Shown here: positions 47,764 to 55,886 of the stretch, one piece after another | Layout: the number at the start of each line of letters is the position of its first letter | Numbering within the stretch: the stretch's first letter is position 1 | Assembly (NCBI RefSeq): GCF_014652435.1 | Contig: NZ_BMYU01000003.1 | Location: 391,599 to 455,598, forward strand | DNA: 64,000 nucleotides | Reading direction: 5' to 3' | From: Cognatundibacterium squillarum | GTDB lineage: Bacteria > Pseudomonadota > Gammaproteobacteria > Burkholderiales > Burkholderiaceae_D | Position numbers and translations under genes: made by a program | The notes under the pieces: model-generated | Database searches by the model: none | The model's input: the letters and a program-made list of their open reading frames with translations, nothing else | What the model was told of the DNA's origin: nothing

Positions 47764-47816
47764 TCCTTTTAGCAGCATTTATTACGCGCCCGCAATCTGA
47801 ATCTCAAATCGGCGCT
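47764..47816 (-). promoter_or_regulatory. SAM-II-type riboswitch aptamer (candidate) of metH
   Basis: Read on the minus strand this 53-nt element has the SAM-II order: AGCGCC, GATTT, ATTGC, GGCGCGT, ATAAATGCTGCTAAAA, GGA. The first stem pairs GCGCC with GGCGC; the loop and the A-rich tail correspond to the pseudoknot partners of the classical SAM-II aptamer, as I recall that sequence. SAM-II binds S-adenosylmethionine in one pseudoknot. The placement before metH and a terminator agrees with SAM-dependent repression. Identity judged by eye. Confidence 0.85.
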
Positions 47817-47826
47817 GATGTGCTTA

Positions 47827-47832
47827 ATTATA
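47827..47832 (-). promoter_or_regulatory. Probable -10 element of the metH promoter
   Basis: TATAAT, a perfect match, lies about 10 nt upstream of the aptamer on the minus strand. No good -35 is seen at 16-18 nt. Transcription would begin near 47820, at the aptamer's 5' edge. Confidence 0.6.
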
Positions 47833-47930
47833 CGGCAAACGCTGGATGAAAACTGGCCTCAGCTTGTCGTGGTCTGACAATATTTATACATTTTCGTCAG
47901 ATCGATATGACATTTTTGCAGAGCAGAAAT

Positions 47931-47964
47931 AAAAAAAGGCGTCAGCTGTAACCAGACTGACGCC
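47931..47964 (-). terminator. Intrinsic terminator of terC
   Basis: On the minus strand GGCGTCAG and CTGACGCC form an 8-bp stem with an 11-nt loop, followed by seven T residues. It lies about 43 nt past the TerC stop and ends the Bax-inhibitor/TerC operon before the metH promoter. Confidence 0.92.
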
Positions 47965-48006
47965 CAAAGGGAATACCAGAGAACTCCGGTACACGAGTGA
48001 AATATT

Positions 48007-48960
48007 TCAGTGCTTCTTCGGTTTGGTAAGCAGGCTGGCAACAATCGAACTGCCCAGCACTAAACCGATGACCATCAGCGAGACATTGGTCGGTACATGC
48101 ATCCATTCCACGATGAGCATCTTGATACCGACAAACATCAGCACAAATGCCAGACCAAACTTCAGCAGATGGAAACGGTCTGCCATGTCAGCCAGCAGGA
48201 AATACAGTGCGCGCAAACCCATGATCGCGAAGATATTCGAGGTGAACACGATGAAAGGATCGGTGGTCACTGCGAAGATCGCCGGAATCGAGTCCACAGC
48301 AAAAATCACATCCGAGATTTCAATCAGAATCAGCACCAGCAGCAGCGGGGTGAATACCCGTTTGCCGTTTTGGATGATGCTGAACTTCTCGCCATGAAAC
48401 TCTTTGGTGAACGGTAAAACTTTTTTCGCCAGTTTCAGAACTGGATTGGCTTCGATATCCGGTTCCTGTTCATTTGCTACCAGCATGCGCAGACCGGTGA
48501 TCAGCAGGAAGATGCCGAACAGGTACAGCACCCATGAGAATTGCGAGACCACCCAGCTGCCCGCCAGCACCATGATGATGCGCATGACAATGGCACCCAG
48601 TACGCCGTACAGCAGCACTTTGCGCTGATACTGCGGCTGCACGCCGAAGTGGCTGAAGATCATCAGGAACACGAATACATTGTCGACAGACAGCGATTTC
48701 TCAATCACATAGCCGGTCAGGAATTCCATGGCTTTGGCAGTGGCTGCTTCGCGGCCGATGGTTTCGGTCAGGTAAATCCACAGACCGTAATCGAAGCCGA
48801 GTGCCAGCAATACCCAGACAATCGACCATGCCGCCGCTTCCCTGACGCTGACTTTGTGGGCGCGCGAACCACCCAGAGCGAGCACGTCCACGGCCAGCAT
48901 TGCGAGCACAAATCCGATAAAAACTGCCCACATCCAGGGTTGAGCGACGGTATGGATCAT
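48007..48960 (-). CDS. TerC-family membrane protein (Alx-like)
   Basis: The protein has 317 residues and about seven or eight membrane helices. The conserved acidic membrane motifs VIEKSLSVDNVFVFLMIF and LIEISDVIFAVDSIPAIFAV match TerC and Alx; these aspartates are believed to handle Mn2+ or other cations. The ATG follows the stop of the Bax-inhibitor gene by 4 nt, with AAGGAG at the junction, so the genes are coupled. Alx-type proteins in E. coli are induced by alkaline pH and manganese, but no yybP-ykoY-type riboswitch is visible upstream of this operon. Function here is inferred. Confidence 0.9.
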   Translation of the reverse strand: MIHTVAQPWMWAVFIGFVLAMLAVDVLALGGSRAHKVSVREAAAWSIVWVLLALGFDYGLWIYLTETIGREAATAKAMEFLTGYVIEKSLSVDNVFVFLMIFSHFGVQPQYQRKVLLYGVLGAIVMRIIMVLAGSWVVSQFSWVLYLFGIFLLITGLRMLVANEQEPDIEANPVLKLAKKVLPFTKEFHGEKFSIIQNGKRVFTPLLLVLILIEISDVIFAVDSIPAIFAVTTDPFIVFTSNIFAIMGLRALYFLLADMADRFHLLKFGLAFVLMFVGIKMLIVEWMHVPTNVSLMVIGLVLGSSIVASLLTKPKKH

Positions 48961-48964
48961 GTCT

Positions 48965-49651
48965 TTACTCCTTATCCATCACACCCAGCAGATGCAGCAG
49001 GCTGGTGAACAGGTTGAAGATGGTCACGTACAGGCTGACGGTCGCCATGATGTAGTTGGTTTCGCCGCCATTGATGATGTTGCTGGTTTCAAACAGGATC
49101 ATGCCTGCCATCAGCAATACCATCACTGCAGAAACAGCCAGTGCCAGTGCCGGAATTTCAAAGAACATCGCACCGAGGCTGGCCAGCAGCGCAACGATCA
49201 TGCCCGCCATCAGGAAGCCGCCCATGAAGCTGAAATCTTTTTTTGTGATCAGCACAAATGCCGACAGCGACATAAAGATCAGACCGGTCATGCCCATCGC
49301 CATCATTACGATGGAAGAACCGCCCGGCATGCTCAGGTAACGGGTCAGTATCGGGCCCAGCGTGTAACCCATGAAGCCGGTCAGCGCAAACACGCTGACG
49401 ATGCCCCAGCCGGAATTACGCAGCTTGGTGGTGGCAAACAGCAAACCGAAATACACCACCATGGTGATCAGGATGCCCGGACCCGGCACAGCGAACATCA
49501 CGCTCAGGCCTGCGGTCAGTGCAGAAAATAATAAAGTCATCGACAGCAGCATGTAGGTATTACGCAGCACCTTGTGGCGTGCGATACCGAAGCTGTGTCC
49601 GAACCCGAACGATTCAGCGTTCTGAGTCTGGTTACGGTCGAGGTAGTTCAT
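48965..49651 (-). CDS. Bax inhibitor-1 / YccA family membrane protein
   Basis: This 228-residue protein starts at ATG 49651 with AAGGAG 8 nt upstream; the much longer frame to 50227 overlaps NhaR and is not the gene. Seven membrane helices are predicted. VLRNTYMLLSMTLLFSALTA, GYTLGPIL and the late DTSNIIN-like FETSNIINGGETNYI are typical of the YccA/YbhL branch. E. coli YccA binds the FtsH protease; related proteins may be pH-sensitive calcium leak channels. It is the first gene of an operon with terC and lies divergent from nhaR. Confidence 0.92.
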   Translation of the reverse strand: MNYLDRNQTQNAESFGFGHSFGIARHKVLRNTYMLLSMTLLFSALTAGLSVMFAVPGPGILITMVVYFGLLFATTKLRNSGWGIVSVFALTGFMGYTLGPILTRYLSMPGGSSIVMMAMGMTGLIFMSLSAFVLITKKDFSFMGGFLMAGMIVALLASLGAMFFEIPALALAVSAVMVLLMAGMILFETSNIINGGETNYIMATVSLYVTIFNLFTSLLHLLGVMDKE

Positions 49652-49695
49652 AGCGATCTCCTTAAAAAACTGTTTCAGTCTGCAAATACTGCTTT

Positions 49696-49714
49696 GCATC
49701 CCTTTACAGGATGC
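49696..49714. repeat. Short hairpin in the Bax-inhibitor leader
   Basis: GCATCC and GGATGC flank a 7-nt loop about 45 bp upstream of the Bax-inhibitor start. It may be an operator or leader structure; it is too short for a terminator with no T-run. Confidence 0.25.
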
Positions 49715-49801
49715 CTGCAGTGTAGTTGCAAGCCTTTTGAAAGAAAAGTCGAATATACTTGATGGAAATATCGAAAAAACCGATGATTTAAGGCAACCCG
49801 T

Positions 49802-50710
49802 ATGGCAGCACTGAACTACAAGCATTTGTACTATTTCTGGGTGGTGGCGAAGGCTGGCAGCATTGCGCGTGCCAGCGAACAATTGCATCTGACACCGCAA
49901 ACCATCAGCGGTCAGCTGACGTTGTTTGAAGAAATGCAGGGGGAAGCGCTGTTCCGCAAACAGGGCAGAAATCTGGAGCTGACCGAAGCCGGACGGCTGG
50001 TGCTCAGTTATGCCGATGATATTTTTGCACTGGGGCGCGAACTGGAAGAAGTGCTGCATCACCGCCCCGGCGAACGCACTCTGCAATTCCGTGTGGGGGT
50101 GCTGGATGCCTTGCCGAAAGCGGTGGCTTACCATTTGCTGGAACCGGCACTGACCATGCCGCAAACCCTGCGCATCAATTGCCGTGAAGGCAAACTGGAA
50201 TTGCTGCTGGCGGAATTGTCGATGCATAAACTGGATATCGTGCTGTCAGACAGTCCGATGCCGGTGACGGCGAATGTGCGCGGCTACAGCCATTTACTCG
50301 GCGAGTCAGGCATCAGTTTTTTTGCGACCGATAGTTTGCGTGATCAGTTGCAGCCCGGTTTTCCGCAATTGCTGGAGGGTGCGCCCATGCTGTTGCCCGG
50401 TGAAGATGCCGCCTTACGCAGCCGTTTGCTGCAATGGCTGGACAAACAAAAGCTGCGGCCGAAAATCGTCGGTGAATTTGATGACAGCGCACTGATGAGC
50501 GCCTTCGGGCAGGCCGGTGCCGGTGTGTTCGCCGCACCGAGCGTGATCAGCGAACGCTTGCGCCGCCAGTATGAGGTCGAAGAAATCGGACGTACGGACA
50601 CGATCCGCGAACAGTTTTATGCGATTTCGATACAACGCAAACTGACGCATCCGGCGGTGCTGGCGATCAGCGATGCCGCCCGTTTATTTTCCGTTCAGAC
50701 TTCGGTCTGA
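49802..50710 (+). CDS. nhaR: LysR-family regulator NhaR
   Basis: This 302-residue protein starts LNYKHLYYFWVVAKAGSIARASEQLHLTPQTISGQL, close to NhaR's conserved DNA-binding domain. The effector domain has the usual alpha/beta pattern (VLDALPKAVAYHLLEPAL, LDIVLSDSPMP, GAGVFAAPSVI). NhaR activates sodium/proton antiporter and osmolarity genes in E. coli in response to sodium. Here no nhaA is adjacent; the divergent genes encode Bax inhibitor and TerC. Its 3' end overlaps the convergent LysR gene by 16 nt. The ribosome site is weak. Confidence 0.9.
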   Translation: MAALNYKHLYYFWVVAKAGSIARASEQLHLTPQTISGQLTLFEEMQGEALFRKQGRNLELTEAGRLVLSYADDIFALGRELEEVLHHRPGERTLQFRVGVLDALPKAVAYHLLEPALTMPQTLRINCREGKLELLLAELSMHKLDIVLSDSPMPVTANVRGYSHLLGESGISFFATDSLRDQLQPGFPQLLEGAPMLLPGEDAALRSRLLQWLDKQKLRPKIVGEFDDSALMSAFGQAGAGVFAAPSVISERLRRQYEVEEIGRTDTIREQFYAISIQRKLTHPAVLAISDAARLFSVQTSV

Positions 50711-51624
50711 TTATTCTGATGCGTCTGATGGTAGGGATGGGCGCTCAGATAATCGATGAAGACCCGCGCCTTCAGTGGCAGGTGGCGGGTAGGATGCCAG
50801 GCAGCGACAATATTGCGCGGCGCGTAACTGTGCTCAAATTCCCAGTCGTTCAGTAATTGCTGCACTTTGCCGGACGCCAGTGAGTCGGCGGCGATGTAAT
50901 CCGGCAGCAGACTAATCCCGCAGCCCTGTTCTGCAATCGTCAGCATCGCCAGACTGTTATTCACCGTCATGCGCGGCTCCACCTGCACTTTGACTTTCTC
51001 CCCGCTGGCAGAGCGCAGCAGCCAGTCACCACCGAATTCGCCGTAACCGAACAGAATGAACTGATGCGCCGCTAACCCGGAAGGATGCTGCGGTACGCCT
51101 GCCTGCGCCAGATAATCCGGTGCAGCAATCAGGATGTAGCGCACCGGCTGCAGCGGTCGCACCGCCAGTCCGGGAGGTAAGTCGCGGCTGATGCGCAGGA
51201 CCAGATCGTAATCTTCCTCAATCATATCCACGAAGCGGTCCAGCAGATTCAGCACCACAGTGACTTCCGGATATGCACGTGAAAAACCGGCCAGCAGCGG
51301 TGCAACCCAGCGCTGACCGAGTGATACCGGTGCGGAAATCGTCAGCCGCCCTTGCGGGGTCTGGCGATACTGGTTGCTGAGTCCTTCAATATCGCGCGCT
51401 TCCTCGACGATGCGCTGACACAGTTGCGCGACCTGTTGCCCGAGTTCGGTCGGTGCCAGCTGGCGCGTGGTGCGTACCAGTAAGCGACCGCCCAGATGTT
51501 GTTCCAGCCTTTGCACATGCCGACTGACCGCCGAGGTGGTCAGCCCCAGTTCTCTGGCGGCGGCGCTGAAACCACGGGTTTGTACCACTTTGGCGAATAC
51601 CGCCATTTCATTCAGCAGATACAT
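50695..51624 (-). CDS. LysR-family transcription regulator
   Basis: The protein has 309 residues from ATG 51624, with AGGAG about 7 nt upstream; the longer frame to 51702 is unlikely. The N-terminal winged helix reads MAVFAKVVQTRGFSAAARELGLTTSAVSRHVQRLE, and the effector domain follows, with GRLTISAPVSLGQRWVAPLL and VRYILIAAPDYLAQAG. This is the CrgA/DmlR-like LysR subgroup. It is divergent from an EamA exporter gene, with about 100 bp between, and is likely to regulate it. Its C-terminus overlaps nhaR by 16 nt. Confidence 0.92.
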   Translation of the reverse strand: MYLLNEMAVFAKVVQTRGFSAAARELGLTTSAVSRHVQRLEQHLGGRLLVRTTRQLAPTELGQQVAQLCQRIVEEARDIEGLSNQYRQTPQGRLTISAPVSLGQRWVAPLLAGFSRAYPEVTVVLNLLDRFVDMIEEDYDLVLRISRDLPPGLAVRPLQPVRYILIAAPDYLAQAGVPQHPSGLAAHQFILFGYGEFGGDWLLRSASGEKVKVQVEPRMTVNNSLAMLTIAEQGCGISLLPDYIAADSLASGKVQQLLNDWEFEHSYAPRNIVAAWHPTRHLPLKARVFIDYLSAHPYHQTHQNNQTEV

Positions 51625-51723
51625 TGTTGCTCCTGCTTCAAAGATGATTTGAAATTTCACTATATTGTTGCGTATATGTGCGGGGATCACAATACAGGGC
51701 ATCTATCTGAACGGAGTGACATC

Positions 51724-52611
51724 ATGCGAATTTCTCATCTTGCACTTGCCCTGCTGGTCACCATGATCTGGGGCAGTAATTTTTCTGTGATTAAGTGGAG
51801 CCTTGCCGGCACCGATCCTTTGCTGATGGCGGCATTGCGCTTTACCCTGTGCGCGCTGCCGGCAGTGTTTTTCATACCGCGTCCGCAAGTCCGCTGGTCA
51901 TATCTGATGACTTACGGCGTGTTGTTCGGTGCCATGGTCTGGGGCCTGTGTAATCTGGGGATTGCGGCCGGATTGTCAGCCGGACTGACCTCGCTGGTGG
52001 TGCAGGCCTCGGCATTTTTTTCAGTTGGCCTGAGTGCTTACCTGTACCGCGAAACACTGGGCTGGCATCAGAAGCTTGGTGGTGTGCTGGCGGCAGCCGG
52101 TTTGCTGCTGATTTTTCTGGTGACAGATGGCAGCGTCACGGTGAAGGGAGTGTTGCTGGCGCTGGCGGGGGCATTTTGCTGGGCGCTGTCGAATTTTGTG
52201 GTGAAAGAAGCCCGTACGCCGCAGATGCTGGGTTTTCTGGTCTGGTCCTGTCTGTTCGCGCCCTTGCCGCTGTTCGGCATCAGTTACTGTCAGCATGATG
52301 CTGTGTATATCGTGAGTCAGATTCAGCAATTGCGTACGCCGGTCTGGCTGGCGCTGATGTATCAGGTATATGTCGCGACGTTGTTTGGCTATACGGTGTG
52401 GAATGCGCTGATGCGGCGCTATTCCGTCAGTCAGGTTGCCCCCTTATCACTGATGGTGCCGGTGTTCGGCATGAGCTTGTCGGCATGGCTGTTTTCGGAA
52501 GCGCTGGGAGCACAGAAATTGCTGGCGGCAACGCTGGTATTGCTGGGTTTGCTGATCAACGTGTTCGGCCCGCGCTTGCTGAACCGTCTGCTGCAGCCGC
52601 GCAGCGTCTGA
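51724..52611 (+). CDS. EamA-family (DMT) exporter
   Basis: The protein has 295 residues from ATG 51724 (GGAG about 8 nt upstream); the long frame from 51496 runs into the divergent regulator. Ten membrane helices in two EamA repeats are predicted: LALLVTMIWGSNFSVIKWSL starts the first and GVLLALAGAFCWALSNFVVK starts the second. The family exports amino acids and other metabolites; closest well-known type is YdcZ/EamA-like cysteine or O-acetylserine exporters, without proof here. A divergent LysR gene probably controls it. Confidence 0.92.
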   Translation: MRISHLALALLVTMIWGSNFSVIKWSLAGTDPLLMAALRFTLCALPAVFFIPRPQVRWSYLMTYGVLFGAMVWGLCNLGIAAGLSAGLTSLVVQASAFFSVGLSAYLYRETLGWHQKLGGVLAAAGLLLIFLVTDGSVTVKGVLLALAGAFCWALSNFVVKEARTPQMLGFLVWSCLFAPLPLFGISYCQHDAVYIVSQIQQLRTPVWLALMYQVYVATLFGYTVWNALMRRYSVSQVAPLSLMVPVFGMSLSAWLFSEALGAQKLLAATLVLLGLLINVFGPRLLNRLLQPRSV

Positions 52612-52630
52612 AATTGTCCGAAAATGCCTG

Positions 52631-52715
52631 TTTTGCGGAGTTCTGCACAGCGATCCGGCGGTCGTCGGCAGAAAGTTCGGGCCTCCGTAAATGACTGATG
52701 CGGATATCTGCACAG
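52631..52715 (+). repeat. 85-bp dispersed intergenic repeat, copy D
   Basis: It begins TTTTGCGGAGTTCTGCACAG and ends GATGCGGATATCTGCACAG around the invariant core TCGTCGGCAGAAAGT. It lies 19 nt past the EamA stop, between convergent genes and before a shared terminator. Copies A and D also share a short left flank (CTGAAATTG, then CC). Confidence 0.88.
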
Positions 52716-52793
52716 TCAGGCTGGCCGGGTGAGCTGCGCTGCGCCTGAGAAATCGTCGGGCTGAGTCAGATATATATAAAGTGAGCGCCCAGC

Positions 52794-52831
52794 AAAAAAG
52801 CCATTCTCCGGGGGGGACGAATGGCTTTTTT
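52794..52831. terminator. Bidirectional intrinsic terminator
   Basis: AAAAAAGCCATTC (52794-52806) pairs perfectly with GAATGGCTTTTTT (52819-52831), a 13-bp stem with a 12-nt loop. The symmetrical A- and T-tracts serve both the EamA gene and the convergent FlgO-like gene. Confidence 0.95.
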
Positions 52832-52875
52832 GCCTTACACGCCACCGTTGCAGGCAACGATGGTGTTTCAGAGGA

Positions 52876-53445
52876 TTAACGACGACCCAGCAGTGATTTC
52901 ACAGTGCGGTCCATCGGAACAGCGTAGTCGTAGGTGCTCAGCACGATGTTGTCACCCGGGCGGATCAGCTTCAGGTTCACAAACACCATTTTTTCGCTTT
53001 CCGCGTAAGTGCCGACGATCACAGCCTGTGCATTGTGGGTTTGTGCCACGTCTTTGATTTCACGGGTCAGCAGCAATTCGCCGACGTTTTGTTTGATGAA
53101 GACGCGGTCACGGAATTTCATTTCCACCATCGCATAACCGGAGCGGGTGAACTGACCCGATACCTGTTCAGCCACGATACGGCCGAATGGCGAAGATTCT
53201 TCCAGCGCATTGATATTCGCCAGTGTCGCCACGATGATCGGACGGTTTTTATCCAGTGCGCTGCCCGCGCCGGTAATCAGCGCATTCGCTGCTTTCTGAT
53301 TGGTCGGGATGAATTCGTTGCTTTCCGCATCTTTCCACGACATCGCAGTCGAAGAACTGACGGTGTTGCTGCCACCCAGATTCAGGCTGGTGGCGCAGGC
53401 ACTCAGTAACAGGCCGCAGCCAATTGCCAATGCTAATCTTTTCAT
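52876..53445 (-). CDS. FlgO-family outer membrane lipoprotein
   Basis: This 189-residue protein has a lipoprotein signal (MKRLALAIGCGLLLSAC). The rest matches the FlgO domain: PIIVATLANINALEESSPFG, RIVAEQVSGQFTRSGYAMVE, GELLLTREIKDVAQTHNAQA and VIVGTYAESEKMVFVNLKLI. In Vibrio, FlgO is an outer membrane protein needed for motility; other members are not linked to flagella. No flagellar genes are nearby. The start codon overlaps the stop of the preceding lipoprotein gene (ATGA). Confidence 0.88.
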   Translation of the reverse strand: MKRLALAIGCGLLLSACATSLNLGGSNTVSSSTAMSWKDAESNEFIPTNQKAANALITGAGSALDKNRPIIVATLANINALEESSPFGRIVAEQVSGQFTRSGYAMVEMKFRDRVFIKQNVGELLLTREIKDVAQTHNAQAVIVGTYAESEKMVFVNLKLIRPGDNIVLSTYDYAVPMDRTVKSLLGRR

Positions 53446-54017
53446 GATGGACTCCCGGTAACTTTAAAGTTGTAATCGGTTCCTGCACTGTACAGGGAAC
53501 TGTCGCCGTCACTGACTTTGAAGGTATCGGTGCGGCGGGTGACGTACTGAGAATTCTTGATCAGCGACGTGGTGATGATCAGTTCAGACACCGGTGCGGC
53601 TTCCGGCGCAGAGCGGAAGAAGCTGCGGGTGGCCGGCTTATCGTCACCAAATCGGACCAGGTCAGCACTGATTTCAACAACCTGTGTTGTGCGGTCATTC
53701 ATACTGCGCACCAGCACACCCTGACTGACCAGTGCGGTCACGATCTGAGTATGCAATGCCTTACTGAAATGGCTGGGTTTGCTCACCGGTGCAACATAAA
53801 CCGGTGCACCAATGGTATCGGTCGCGGCCTTAATCTGTGTTGCGATCGTGTTCGCAATCTGTATCCAGCTGGTAGTGCCCGGTGCCGGTGCAGCAACAGG
53901 AACAACGGCTGGCGGAACAGGCTGTGCTGACCCGCCGGACAAGGATATTTTGCTGCCTAAGCCTGAACAACCGGCCATCAGTGCTGCGGCGATAGCCACT
54001 GGAACGATGCTCTTCAT
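53442..54017 (-). CDS. Lipoprotein of unknown function coupled to the FlgO-like gene
   Basis: This 191-residue protein has a lipobox in IAAALMAGC. A Pro/Ala-rich linker (SAQPVPPAVVPVAAPAPGTT) precedes a compact domain with SKALHTQIVTALVSQGVLVR, reminiscent of the same nucleotide-free alpha/beta pattern as FlgO. The end is beta-rich and Ser/Thr rich. Its stop overlaps the start of the FlgO-like gene by 4 nt, so the two are made together and probably form a complex at the outer membrane. Family not recognised. Confidence 0.78.
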   Translation of the reverse strand: MKSIVPVAIAAALMAGCSGLGSKISLSGGSAQPVPPAVVPVAAPAPGTTSWIQIANTIATQIKAATDTIGAPVYVAPVSKPSHFSKALHTQIVTALVSQGVLVRSMNDRTTQVVEISADLVRFGDDKPATRSFFRSAPEAAPVSELIITTSLIKNSQYVTRRTDTFKVSDGDSSLYSAGTDYNFKVTGSPS

Positions 54018-54061
54018 TCGTTAACCCTAATTTCAGATGACATGGTGTTGAATCTGCGCTT

Positions 54062-54078
54062 CCGGACCCCCGGTCCGG
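54062..54078. repeat. GC-rich hairpin upstream of the lipoprotein pair
   Basis: CCGGACC and GGTCCGG form a 7-bp stem around CCC, about 45 bp upstream of the lipoprotein ATG. It might lie in the 5' leader. No T-run. Confidence 0.3.
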
Positions 54079-54257
54079 CTCAGAGAATCAGCGTCAGAGA
54101 ATACAACAAGTATTAAAGTAAGCGTAAGATTTTGCGCCGGACGGTGGCGCAGTCGGAGTATTTTCACAGGAGATCCGTGGAAATCGCACCGGATTGATCA
54201 AAGCTTGTCGCTTTTTTGCTGCAACCGGTGCGAATTTTGCGGTTTTTACGCCGTTTT

Positions 54258-55211
54258 TCAGCTGAACAACAGCTCAGAACGGAACTGAAAACCCTTCAGG
54301 AAATCACCTGCCGGTAAGCGTTTGCCGCCCGGTTTCTGCAATTCCAGTAAGTCCAGTGCCCCTTCACCGCAGGCAACCCGCACACCGCTGGCATCTGCCG
54401 ATAACAGCGTGCCGGCCGGTTTGCCATGCGCCAGCGCGACGGCGCGTGCGGCAGAAACCTTCAGCATTTGTCCGTCATACTGAACCTGTGTACCGGGAAA
54501 TGGTGAAAAAGCCCGTACTTTGCGCGCCAGCACAGCTGCCGGCTGGCTGAAGTCGAGTTTCGATTCTTCTTTAGTGATTTTGGCGGCGTAGCACACGCCT
54601 TGCTCAGGCTGCGGTGTCGCCGCCAGCGGACCTTGCTGTAAAGCCTGCAGTGTGCGCACGATCATATCCGCCCCCTGCGCCGCCAGCTTGTCATGCAGAC
54701 TGCCGGTGGTATCGGTATCGCTGATGGCCTGCGCTTCCATCATCAGCATGTCGCCGGTATCCAGACCTTCATCCATTTGCATGATGGTAATGCCGGTTTC
54801 CGCATCACCGGCTTCAATCGCACGGTGTATCGGTGCCGCACCGCGCCAGCGCGGTAACAGCGAACCGTGAATATTCAGGCAACCCAGGCGCGGAATGCTC
54901 AGAACAGATAAAGGCAGAATCAGGCCGTAGGCGGCGACCACCATCACATCATGTTCCGTTGCCTGTAATAAAGCGTGCGCCTCGGCTGCCACTTCAGGAT
55001 ATTTTCCGTTCAGGCGCAGCGACACCGGCTGTGCCACCGGAATACCGTGTTCCAGCGCCACCTGTTTGACGGCGGAGGCCTGCAGTTGCATACCGCGTCC
55101 GGCCGGACGATCCGGCTGAGTCAGTACCAGCGGTACTTCAAAGCCGGCTTTCAGTATCGCAGTCAGGGCCGTTGCGGCAAATTCCGGCGTACCGGCAAAA
55201 ATCACCTTCAT
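54258..55211 (-). CDS. fmt: Methionyl-tRNA formyltransferase
   Basis: The protein has 317 residues, the normal length. It formylates initiator Met-tRNA using 10-formyltetrahydrofolate. Motifs: [19 protein letters not shown] at the start, the catalytic region [20 protein letters not shown] (Asn, His), and [18 protein letters not shown]. The C-terminal OB-like tRNA-binding domain follows. Its ATG overlaps the stop of def by one base (TAATG), giving tight translational coupling. Confidence 0.97.
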   Translation of the reverse strand: MKVIFAGTPEFAATALTAILKAGFEVPLVLTQPDRPAGRGMQLQASAVKQVALEHGIPVAQPVSLRLNGKYPEVAAEAHALLQATEHDVMVVAAYGLILPLSVLSIPRLGCLNIHGSLLPRWRGAAPIHRAIEAGDAETGITIMQMDEGLDTGDMLMMEAQAISDTDTTGSLHDKLAAQGADMIVRTLQALQQGPLAATPQPEQGVCYAAKITKEESKLDFSQPAAVLARKVRAFSPFPGTQVQYDGQMLKVSAARAVALAHGKPAGTLLSADASGVRVACGEGALDLLELQKPGGKRLPAGDFLKGFQFRSELLFS

Positions 55212-55732
55212 TAACGACCTGCCTTGCGTTGCTGTTCGCGTTCTTCTTTCTGCAGCTTGGTTTTGATACGGTTGCGTTTCAGTGGCGACAGATATTCCAC
55301 AAACACTTTACCGTTCAGGTGATCAATTTCATGCTGTATACATACAGCCAGCAAATCTTTGCAGTGCATTTCAAACGGCTGACCGTTCGCATCCAGTGCG
55401 CGGACTTTCACTTCGGACGGACGTTCAACGCCGTCGTAGATGCCTGGTACAGATAAACAGCCTTCATCATAGACGCGCTTTTCTTCGCTGGACCAGATGA
55501 TTTCCGGATTAATAAAGGCGATCAGCTGATTACCTTCTTCGGAGACGTCGATGACGACCAGACGTTCATGGACATCCACCTGCGTGGCGGCCAGACCGAC
55601 GCCCGGTGCGTCATACATAGTTTCTGCCATATCGGCGATCAGCGTTTTCAGGCGCTCATCAAAAACAGTGACAGGTTTCGCGATTTTGTGCAGACGCGCA
55701 TCGGGATAGCGCAATATATTCAGTTTTGACAT
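55211..55732 (-). CDS. def: Peptide deformylase
   Basis: This 173-residue protein starts at ATG 55732; a GTG 12 nt earlier is possible. The three deformylase motifs are [16 protein letters not shown] (Cys metal ligand) and HEIDHLNGK (two His ligands and catalytic Glu). It removes the formyl group from new N-terminal methionines. It is first in the def-fmt operon and divergent from the LysM gene. Confidence 0.97.
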   Translation of the reverse strand: MSKLNILRYPDARLHKIAKPVTVFDERLKTLIADMAETMYDAPGVGLAATQVDVHERLVVIDVSEEGNQLIAFINPEIIWSSEEKRVYDEGCLSVPGIYDGVERPSEVKVRALDANGQPFEMHCKDLLAVCIQHEIDHLNGKVFVEYLSPLKRNRIKTKLQKEEREQQRKAGR

Positions 55733-55886
55733 AAGACATTTCACAACAAGCCCGAATGACGTTCGCGCTGTTTTTCTTGCTAGTTCAGGGAATTGTGGGC
55801 AGAATTTGCTTCAATTTGGCAAGTTTTGCAAGCTGAAAAACGCCTGCTGCCCTGCTGTTTGCTGCTATTTGCAACGGATCTGATTC

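Noticed and set aside
47732..47773. Thirteen-codon leader peptide (MLLKGPRPIRLHA) in the metH leader
   Set aside because: No ribosome site and no run of regulatory codons; the same bases are explained by the SAM-II-like aptamer and terminator.
49652..50227. N-terminal extension of the Bax-inhibitor frame to 420 residues
   Set aside because: It overlaps the nhaR gene; the internal ATG at 49651 has a strong ribosome site and a normal family N-terminus.
52754..52780. Possible tRNA or small RNA gene near the EamA terminator
   Set aside because: No cloverleaf or T-loop motif; only repeat copy D and a terminator are supported.
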